A stretch of DNA of 48,928 nucleotides from NCBI GenBank assembly GCA_014240165.1, contig JAAZXM010000029.1, positions 1-48,928 on the forward strand. Direction: 5' to 3'. Source of the DNA: Myxococcales bacterium (GTDB lineage: Bacteria > Myxococcota_A > UBA9160 > UBA4427). Position numbers and translations under genes: made by a program. The notes under the pieces are model-generated. The model did not search any database. It was not told the DNA's origin and was given only the letters and a program-made list of their open reading frames with translations. Shown in pieces: positions 42,930-48,928 of this stretch; the stretch's first letter is position 1, and the number at the start of each line of letters is the position of its first letter.

Positions 42930-43919
42930 ATGGCCGAAGGCGACGAGGTTTCCGCGCGTTCTACCCCCGGACCGGGGGAGGGTGCGCTGCACTTTCTCGT
43001 GGATGACGACCTCACGGGTCAGCGCATCGATCGGGCCCTGGCCGACCTTTGCGGCCTCCCCCGTGCGCAGGTAGCGCGCTGGGTTGCCCAGGGACGGGTC
43101 AGATTGGACGGCGAATATGTGACCCGGGCGAGTCGGCGGGTCAGGGCCGGGAATCAACTGGATGCCGATCCCCCGGAACCCGCCCGGGCGGAGATCCGCC
43201 CTCAAGCGATCCCCCTCGATATCGTGTACGAGGATTCGGACTTGGTGGTGGTGAACAAAGCGGCGGGCATGGTGGTCCACCCCGCGCCCGGTCATCCCGA
43301 CGGAACGCTCGTGAATGCCTTGCTGAACCATTGCGGGGACCTCGCCGGCGTGGGGGGCGTGTTGCGTCCCGGTATCGTCCATCGCCTCGACCAGGGAACC
43401 TCGGGTGTCATGGTGGCGGCCAAGAACGACTCGACTCACCGAGGGCTGGCCAAACAATTCCATGACCATTCCATCGAGCGTATTTATTGGGCGGGGGTAC
43501 GCAGTGTGCCCAAGGCCGACCGGGGACGGGTGGAGCGTCCCATCGGAAGGCATCTACGCGATCGCAAGCGGATGAGCATCCGCTCCCGGTCGGGTCGCCC
43601 CGCGGCCACGGTTTGGCGGGTGCTCGAGCGCTTTCCTGACCGGGGGGTCGCGTGGCTCGAGATCCATCCCGAAACCGGGCGCACCCATCAGATCAGGGTT
43701 CATCTCGCTTCCATCGGCCTTCCGATTTGCTCCGATCCGGTCTATGGCCGGCGCCGGGGGACGCGGAATGCGAGCGCTTCGGGGTTGGGTCGCCCGGCGC
43801 TCCACGCCGCCCACCTGGGCTTCACCCATCCCGGGAGCGGGGAGGCGATGGGCTTTCAGGCGCCCCTGCCCGCCGATCTGGCCGCTTTTCTGGCGGGCCT
43901 GCGCGGGGAGTCGGCATGA
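42930..43919 (+). CDS. RluD-type 23S rRNA pseudouridine synthase
   Basis: This RluA/RluD-family enzyme makes pseudouridine in rRNA. The 329-residue protein has a disordered N-terminus, an S4 RNA-binding domain (about 30-85, QRIDRALADLCGLPRAQVAR), and the catalytic core with VVNKAAGMVVHPAPGHPDGTLVNAL near 108 and catalytic Asp in HRLDQGTSG near 152. Further motifs GRTHQIRVHLASIGLPI and DPVYG lie near 250-275. The layout fits RluD, but the modified position cannot be set from sequence. It ends within ATGA, overlapping the pgeF start, an arrangement common to rluD-pgeF pairs. Confidence 0.92.
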   Translation: MAEGDEVSARSTPGPGEGALHFLVDDDLTGQRIDRALADLCGLPRAQVARWVAQGRVRLDGEYVTRASRRVRAGNQLDADPPEPARAEIRPQAIPLDIVYEDSDLVVVNKAAGMVVHPAPGHPDGTLVNALLNHCGDLAGVGGVLRPGIVHRLDQGTSGVMVAAKNDSTHRGLAKQFHDHSIERIYWAGVRSVPKADRGRVERPIGRHLRDRKRMSIRSRSGRPAATVWRVLERFPDRGVAWLEIHPETGRTHQIRVHLASIGLPICSDPVYGRRRGTRNASASGLGRPALHAAHLGFTHPGSGEAMGFQAPLPADLAAFLAGLRGESA

Positions 43920-44632
43920 GGGAATCGGCGAGCGGTTTCATCAGCCACCCGCTGCTCTCGGCGGCGGGAGTCGCTCACGGCTTCGGGACGCGGCGAGCTG
44001 CGGAAACCGACGGCCCGGCGCGGCCACGTCAGGTCCACGGCGCCGCCGTGGCGCGCTTGGGGCCCGGGGGAGAGTTGGATCGGGAGCAAGCCGATGCGGT
44101 GCTTTCCGATCGCCCGGGTTTCGGCGTCGCGATTGTCACCGCCGATTGCGTTCCAATTCTCGCGGCCCTGGGATCCGGCCGCGCGGTGGTGGCGATTCAC
44201 GCCGGATGGCGTGGGCTGGCCGCCGGGGTGGTGGGTGCCGGGATCGCAGCCTTGCGGGCCCAGGGGCAGAGCGGGGAGAGGGTGGTGGCCGCAGTGGGTC
44301 CCCGAATCGGGCGCTGCTGCTACGAGGTCGATGCACCGGTGATGGACCCTTTGCGCTCCCGCTTCGGCTCGGGTGTGGACGCGGCGAGCGAAGCTTCCCG
44401 CGCTGGTCATTGGTGGCTGGACCTGGGTCAGTTGGTGGCGACGGATCTGGGGCGCTCGGGGGTGGCGGCAGACGATCTGGGTGTACTCGATGGCGTCTGC
44501 ACGGCCTGCGGGAAAGAGCGCTTCGAATCCTTTCGCCGGGATGGCGCCGAGGCGGGCCGCCTGCTCCATTACATTCAGCCCGCGGGTTCGCCGCCGCCCG
44601 CCCGGGCCCAGGGCATTGCCGGGGGCGCTTGA
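43916..44632 (+). CDS. pgeF: Peptidoglycan editing factor PgeF (YfiH/laccase-like family)
   Basis: This family of zinc-dependent proteins (formerly 'polyphenol oxidase') is linked to removing misincorporated amino acids from peptidoglycan precursors and to purine nucleoside cleavage. The ATG at 43916 overlaps the rluD-type stop by 3 bases and gives 238 residues. The longer open frame upstream is over the pseudouridine synthase. Metal-binding blocks are visible: RQVHGAAVARL near 39, VTADCVPIL near 76, IHAGWRGLAAGVV near 94 and GPRIGRCCYEVDAPV near 130. Co-occurrence with rluD is common. Confidence 0.9.
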   Translation: MRESASGFISHPLLSAAGVAHGFGTRRAAETDGPARPRQVHGAAVARLGPGGELDREQADAVLSDRPGFGVAIVTADCVPILAALGSGRAVVAIHAGWRGLAAGVVGAGIAALRAQGQSGERVVAAVGPRIGRCCYEVDAPVMDPLRSRFGSGVDAASEASRAGHWWLDLGQLVATDLGRSGVAADDLGVLDGVCTACGKERFESFRRDGAEAGRLLHYIQPAGSPPPARAQGIAGGA

Positions 44633-44855
44633 CACGTTCCGGGGCGGGGCCTAGCGTGCGCGAAACCCGCGTCCCACTTCGATTTTCTTGGTTCCAAGAG
44701 ATCAGCCGGGCGCGTCCGGGACGGGGTGAGTCGGAGCGCCAGCCAAGGGTGGGGAAGGTCGGCCCCGGGATTCAGCTGGGCGAAGGCGGAGCCCAACCCG
44801 CTTGATATGGTTTCCCTGCCCCGCTTCAAATGCCCACCCGAGAGAGCCCAAGCCA

Positions 44856-46313
44856 GTGACCCACGAGCGAAGTGACGACAAGCCTCGAAAGAGCGGCGCC
44901 CAATCGGGCAGCCGCGCGCGTCGCGGTCGCGGCCGGCGCACCCGTTCCTCGAGTGGCCGCGCTGCCCGAGGTGAGGCCGGGGAAGAGCAAGCGGACTACT
45001 TGCCCTCGGATGCGGAGTTGGCCCGGGATGAAGCGAGCATGGTCGACGACGAAAAGGCCGAGCGCGTTTACGTCCGCAGCCTCAAAGCCATGCCCTTGGC
45101 CGAACTGATCGCCTACGCCGAGGATTTGGATCTCGCCAATGTGGGTGGTTTGCCCAAGCAGGATTTGCTCTTCGCCATCTTGCGTGCGCAGAGCGAAAGA
45201 AAGGCCAGGGTTTTTGCCGAAGGCGTGCTGGAGATTCTCCAGGACGGGTTCGGCTTTATGCGCGCCCCGGACCAGAACTACCAGGCTGGCCCGGACGATA
45301 TCTATGTCTCGCCCTCGCAGATCAAGCGCTTCAATTTGCGAACCGGGGACACGGTGGAAGGACAGGTTCGTCCGCCCAAGGAGAGTGAGCGCTACTTTGC
45401 TTTGCTCAAAGTAGAAACGATCAATTTCGAAACTCCAGAAAATGCCAAGAACAAAATCCTTTTCGACAACCTCACGCCGCTCTATCCCGAGGAGAGGTTC
45501 AAGCTCGAAAGAAGTGATGGCTCGCTCACCCCTCGAATCATCGACTTGATTGCGCCGCTCGGGAAGGGCCAGCGGGCGCTGATTACCTCGCCCCCCAAGG
45601 CGGGCAAGACCATCGTTCTCAAGGAAGTGGCCAACTCCATCGCGGAGAATCATCCGGACGCGCGTTTGATCGTTCTGCTCATCGACGAGCGCCCGGAAGA
45701 GGTCACTGATATGCAGCGGACGGTAAACGCCGAGGTCATCTCTTCGACCTTCGACGAGCCCGCCACGCGCCATGTTCAAGTGGCCCAAATGGTGATCGCG
45801 AAGGCCAAGCGATTGGTAGAGACGGGCCTCGACGTGGTGATTCTGCTCGATTCCATCACTCGCCTGGCCCGTGCCTACAACACCGTGGTGCCGCATTCGG
45901 GAAAGATCCTGACAGGCGGCGTCGATTCCAATGCGCTCCACAAGCCCAAGCGTTTCTTTGGCGCCGCTCGAAATATCGAAGAGGGTGGCAGCCTGACCAT
46001 CGTGGGAACGGCCCTGATCGAAACCGGCTCGAGAATGGACGAGGTCATCTTCGAAGAATTCAAGGGCACGGGGAACAGTGAACTCGTACTCGACCGCAAA
46101 TTGGCGGATCGCCGCACCTTCCCGGCCATTGATATCAACCGATCGGCCACCCGGCGCGAAGAACTGCTGCTGAGCGAGACAGCGCTCAATCGCATGTACA
46201 TCCTGCGCAAGGTGCTGGCGCCGCTCTCTGCCGTTGATTCCATGGAGTTCTTGCTGGGAAAGATCAACGCGACGGGGGACAACAGCGAATTCCTCGAGTC
46301 CATGAACTCATGA
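44856..46313 (+). CDS. rho: Transcription termination factor Rho
   Basis: Rho is the hexameric RNA helicase that ends transcription at unstructured C-rich RNA. The GTG at 44856 (GAGAG about 10 bases before) gives [12 protein letters not shown] and 485 residues; the in-frame extension to 44802 is less likely. A Ser/Arg/Glu-rich N-terminal insert of about 60 residues precedes the usual N-terminal domain ([19 protein letters not shown]), the OSB domain ([30 protein letters not shown]) and the ATPase (Walker [43 protein letters not shown]). All catalytic blocks are present. RF1 follows; the usual L31 gene is absent between them. Confidence 0.96.
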   Translation: MTHERSDDKPRKSGAQSGSRARRGRGRRTRSSSGRAARGEAGEEQADYLPSDAELARDEASMVDDEKAERVYVRSLKAMPLAELIAYAEDLDLANVGGLPKQDLLFAILRAQSERKARVFAEGVLEILQDGFGFMRAPDQNYQAGPDDIYVSPSQIKRFNLRTGDTVEGQVRPPKESERYFALLKVETINFETPENAKNKILFDNLTPLYPEERFKLERSDGSLTPRIIDLIAPLGKGQRALITSPPKAGKTIVLKEVANSIAENHPDARLIVLLIDERPEEVTDMQRTVNAEVISSTFDEPATRHVQVAQMVIAKAKRLVETGLDVVILLDSITRLARAYNTVVPHSGKILTGGVDSNALHKPKRFFGAARNIEEGGSLTIVGTALIETGSRMDEVIFEEFKGTGNSELVLDRKLADRRTFPAIDINRSATRREELLLSETALNRMYILRKVLAPLSAVDSMEFLLGKINATGDNSEFLESMNS

Positions 46314-46439
46314 TTTCCTGCAGCTCGAGCGGGCTTCGAGGACATTGCCGGGCGATGAAAGATGTTCGAGCCCAGGCCGCTCTGAGCGCGAAGGCGCGGT
46401 TCGGACCCTTTGAGGTCCGTGTGCCGGTGGGCTGATTCC

Positions 46440-47519
46440 TTGCCGAAATACCTCAATCGGATCGAGGAGGCGGAAGAACGCAGCCGCGAACTCGAGGCCC
46501 GGATCGCGGATCCTGAAACCGCGAAGCAGCCCCGGGAATATCAGAAGGTCGCGCGAAGCCTCGGGGCGCTCCGTCCCCTGCTGGAGAGCGGCGAGCGTTA
46601 CCGCGTTGTCCTGCGCGAGCTCGACGCATCGCGTTCGATGCTGGACGATTCCGATGCCGAGTTGGTCGAGATGGCGAGGGCGGAGACGGCGGAGCTCGAG
46701 GAGAAATTGGCCGAACTCGAAGCCGAGCTCGCCGTCCTATTGACGCCCAGAGACCCGAACGATGATAAGAACGTGATCTTCGAAATCCGGGCGGGCGCCG
46801 GGGGCGACGAAGCAGCGCTCTTTGCGGCGGATCTCTTTCGCATGTACTCGCGTTTCGCCGAGTTGGCCGGGTGGCGCGTGGAGCCGCTGTCGAGTTCCCA
46901 GACCCCCGGTGGCGGCTTCAAGGAAGTGATCGCCTTGCTGAGCGGCGAAGGCGCATGGAGTCGGTTGAAATTCGAAAGAGGCGTTCACCGAGTGCAGCGG
47001 GTGCCCTCCACCGAGGCCCAGGGGCGGATTCATACATCGACGGTCACCGTGGCGGTGATGCCCGAAGCCGAGGAAGTGGATATCGAGATCAGTGCGGGCG
47101 ATCTCCGGATCGATGTGATGCGCGCGAGCGGCCCGGGAGGTCAGAGTGTGAATACGACCGATTCAGCGGTCCGAATCACGCACCTGCCCACCGGCGTTGT
47201 CGTTCAATGCCAGGACGAGAAGAGTCAACACAAGAACAAGGCCAAGGCGATGACAGTGCTTCGCTCGAGACTTCTGGAGTTCGAAAAGCAGAAGGCGGCG
47301 GACGAGCGCGCGAGTGATCGGCGTTCCCAGGTGGGCACCGGCGAGCGCAGCGAAAAGATTCGCACCTACAATTTTCCCCAGAGTCGGGTGACCGATCACC
47401 GGGCGGGTGTGACCCTTCACAAGCTCGGCGCCATCATGGAAGGTGATCTCGGGGAATTGCTCGATAGTGTGAAGGCCCAGGTGGCCGCCCAACAGGAGGC
47501 CTCGCAGGGGGATTCATGA
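46440..47519 (+). CDS. prfA: Peptide chain release factor 1
   Basis: RF1 ends translation at UAA and UAG. TTG 46440 gives [18 protein letters not shown] and 359 residues, matching the family start; a further TTG at 46410 would add ten residues. The codon-recognition PxT motif is present as VPST (in [19 protein letters not shown]), which marks RF1 rather than RF2. The catalytic GGQ lies in [17 protein letters not shown]. The 5' half has the helical RF1 domain. The stop overlaps the ATG of prmC by 4 bases, coupling release-factor synthesis to the enzyme that methylates its GGQ glutamine. Confidence 0.95.
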   Translation: MPKYLNRIEEAEERSRELEARIADPETAKQPREYQKVARSLGALRPLLESGERYRVVLRELDASRSMLDDSDAELVEMARAETAELEEKLAELEAELAVLLTPRDPNDDKNVIFEIRAGAGGDEAALFAADLFRMYSRFAELAGWRVEPLSSSQTPGGGFKEVIALLSGEGAWSRLKFERGVHRVQRVPSTEAQGRIHTSTVTVAVMPEAEEVDIEISAGDLRIDVMRASGPGGQSVNTTDSAVRITHLPTGVVVQCQDEKSQHKNKAKAMTVLRSRLLEFEKQKAADERASDRRSQVGTGERSEKIRTYNFPQSRVTDHRAGVTLHKLGAIMEGDLGELLDSVKAQVAAQQEASQGDS

Positions 47520-48421
47520 GTGGCCCCCCGAATGCGCAAGGCGGTGGCACGGATCGCACCTGGACGGTGCTCGAACTCCTGCAGTGGACGACGGATCATT
47601 TTGCCGCCAAGGGGTTGGAGAGTCCCCGTCTGGACGCCGAATTGCTCCTCGCGCATGCGCTGGGCCTGCGCCGTCTCGATCTCTACCTCCGCTATGAGGA
47701 TCTTGTGGGTGCGGCCGAGCGCGCGCGCTACCGCGAGCTGATCGGTCAACGGGCAGGCGAGCGGATGCCTGTTTCCCTCCTCCTCGGGGAGAAGGAATTC
47801 TGGTCGCTCCGCTTCCGGGTCACCCCGGATGTGCTCACCCCTCGCCCCGAAAGCGAAACCCTTGTGGAGGCCGCGCTGGCCCGGCTTCCGGATGCCGAAC
47901 GCGAATACACGATTCTTGATCTGGGGACCGGTTCCGGTGCCCTGGCCCTGGCGCTGGCCCACGAAAAACCCCGGGCCCGGGTCACCGCCACCGATCTCTC
48001 CGGCGCCGCGCTGGAAGTCGCCCGGGGCAACGCCGAAGCGTTGGACCTCGCCCAGGGCGTGCGCTTCATCGAGGGTTCGCTCTTCGAGCCCGTGGCGGGA
48101 GAGCAATTCGACCTCATCGTTTCCAACCCGCCCTACCTGGCCCAAAGCCGCGCGTCGGCTCTGCCCCCGGAACTGGCCCACGAACCCGCCGAGGCCCTCT
48201 TCGGGGGGGAGGATGGTCTCGCGATTTTGCGGCCCCTCTTCGCCCAGGCGCGCGAGCACCTCGCGCCGGGGGGCTGGCTCATCGTGGAGGTCGACCCCGA
48301 CCAGGCCAAGGCGGGCATGGATTGGGCCGTGGCGTCGGGCTTGGGGGAAGCGGCCGCGATCAAGGATCTGTCGGGGCAGTCCCGGGCGGTGGTGGCCCGG
48401 CGCGGCATGGAGCGCGCGTAG
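47516..48421 (+). CDS. prmC: Release-factor glutamine N5-methyltransferase PrmC
   Basis: PrmC methylates the glutamine of the GGQ motif in RF1 and RF2 with S-adenosylmethionine. The 301-residue protein has an N-terminal helical domain with [20 protein letters not shown], then a class I methyltransferase with SAM motif [16 protein letters not shown] near 138 and the catalytic NPPY in VSNPPYLAQ near 201. It overlaps prfA by 4 bases (ATGA), a conserved pair. After it is a spacer of about 257 bases with no gene. Confidence 0.95.
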   Translation: MSGPPNAQGGGTDRTWTVLELLQWTTDHFAAKGLESPRLDAELLLAHALGLRRLDLYLRYEDLVGAAERARYRELIGQRAGERMPVSLLLGEKEFWSLRFRVTPDVLTPRPESETLVEAALARLPDAEREYTILDLGTGSGALALALAHEKPRARVTATDLSGAALEVARGNAEALDLAQGVRFIEGSLFEPVAGEQFDLIVSNPPYLAQSRASALPPELAHEPAEALFGGEDGLAILRPLFAQAREHLAPGGWLIVEVDPDQAKAGMDWAVASGLGEAAAIKDLSGQSRAVVARRGMERA

Positions 48422-48512
48422 GAGTTGCCCTGGGACGACGCGTCGTCGGCCTGATGCTGTCCGGGCTCCGCCGTGGCGGTTCGCCGAGGCGACGGCTACA
48501 AAAGGTCCGCCC

Positions 48513-48535
48513 CATCCCGCCGCGACGGCGGGATG
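48513..48535. other. Perfect 10-bp hairpin in the prmC-hisB spacer
   Basis: CATCCCGCCG (48513-48522), CGA loop and CGGCGGGATG (48526-48535) form a perfect stem in the spacer 48422-48678. It lacks a T-run, so it is more likely an mRNA structure, attenuator part or repeat element than an intrinsic terminator. Confidence 0.5.
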
Positions 48536-48678
48536 CCGGACGCGGCGGAGATTCCTCCCCGGGTGGAGCGTTGCCCGGTGGGCGGATCCCGGGCCTCCGG
48601 TGGCGGGGGAACGCGCACCGAATCTCGTATCAATCTCGCAGGCTTGCCCCCAGGGGGCAAGATTCCGGGGAGCCCAAG

Positions 48679-48928
48679 ATGGCATCCAATCGCGACTCTT
48701 CACGCACCGCGAAGGTCGAACGGCAGACCAAGGAAACCCGCATCGAACTCGAACTGTCCCTCGATGGATCCGGGGCCTACCGGGTGTCCACTGGAATTCC
48801 GTTCTTCGACCACATGCTGGAGTCCTTTGCTCGGCACGCCCTCTTCGACCTGAACCTGGAAGCCGAAGGCGATATCGAGGTTGATTTTCACCACACCGTG
48901 GAGGATGTGGGCATCGCGCTCGGCCAGG
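48679..48928 (+). CDS. hisB: Imidazoleglycerol-phosphate dehydratase, N-terminal part (partial)
   Basis: HisB dehydrates imidazoleglycerol phosphate in histidine synthesis. The first 83 codons are in the window and the gene continues to the right. An ATG after GGGGAG starts [20 protein letters not shown], followed by the conserved [20 protein letters not shown] block and the metal-binding [12 protein letters not shown]. The monofunctional form (no phosphatase) is suggested by the short N-terminus before the dehydratase. Upstream context is prmC, not other his genes. Confidence 0.92.
   Translation, partial: MASNRDSSRTAKVERQTKETRIELELSLDGSGAYRVSTGIPFFDHMLESFARHALFDLNLEAEGDIEVDFHHTVEDVGIALGQ

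Noticed and set aside
41720..43015. Minus-strand open frame of 431 codons opposite the MinD-like and J-HTH genes
   Set aside because: Shadow frame; the plus-strand proteins have clear motifs and the opposite frame does not.
46355..46435. 26-codon frame between rho and prfA as a vestigial L31 gene
   Set aside because: No zinc cysteines or L31 motifs; no clear ribosome-binding site.

Overview
The window is a dense, high-GC (roughly two-thirds G+C by eye) bacterial chromosome segment with about 45 protein genes on both strands, short spacers and many 4-8 bp start/stop overlaps. No rRNA, tRNA, CRISPR array, insertion sequence or phage gene was seen. The gene content and order (argH-dapF-dapA-dapB; rng-rplU-rpmA-obgE-proB-nadD-rsfS-comF; tatAB-tatC; selA; a MinD-like ATPase beside a J/RodZ-HTH protein; several two-component proteins; a sigma-54 promoter) suggest a Gram-negative bacterium of the former deltaproteobacteria (Myxococcota/Desulfobacterota-like). 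No 16S or marker phylogeny is possible here, so this placement is inference. Gram-negative character is supported by an outer-membrane-type protein end, a lipoprotein, a PBP1B-like enzyme and the Tat genes. TTG starts are unusually frequent.

Layout. 1-2.2 kb: end of a probable outer-membrane protein and its terminator, then glnB (PII) and a eukaryote-type glutamine synthetase II behind a clear sigma-54 (-24/-12) promoter with upstream inverted repeats, closed by two terminator hairpins. 2.3-6.4 kb (minus): argH, dapF, dapA, dapB. 6.6-10.2 kb: PBP1B-like peptidoglycan synthase, a TPR lipoprotein that may be its activator, and a divergent signal peptidase II. 10.2-11.0 kb: an unusual AT-rich spacer with two tandem-repeat blocks. 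11.0-15.2 kb: IclR regulator, acyl-CoA dehydrogenase, malic enzyme and a CYTH protein. 15.1-20.4 kb (minus): a pseudo-receiver/AAA+/histidine-kinase-like fusion, an NtrC-type regulator, a PilZ protein, TatA/B and TatC. 20.6-26.5 kb: a secreted unknown, a GNAT acetyltransferase, a PLP aminotransferase, an M20 peptidase (minus) and an M23 peptidase.

26.7-29.8 kb: a small unknown, a DUF84 phosphatase, a plant-type glutamate-cysteine ligase and a YkvA protein, followed by thioredoxin reductase and a PAS-DHp-REC protein without an ATPase domain (to 32.05 kb). 32.06-39.05 kb (minus): RNase E/G, L21, L27, ObgE, ProB, NadD, RsfS and ComF. A 13-bp tandem repeat starts inside the end of the L21 gene. 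39.6-48.9 kb (plus): SelA, MinD-like ATPase, J-like/RodZ-HTH protein, RluD-type pseudouridine synthase, PgeF, Rho, RF1, PrmC and the start of hisB.

Most genes are housekeeping: nitrogen assimilation, lysine/DAP/arginine synthesis, wall synthesis and repair, thiol redox, and ribosome and translation factors. The least explained parts are the AAA+/kinase-like fusion with its NtrC partner, the MinD/J-HTH pair, the PAS-DHp-REC protein, the PBP1B/TPR-lipoprotein/LspA-like trio, and the two repeat-bearing spacers.
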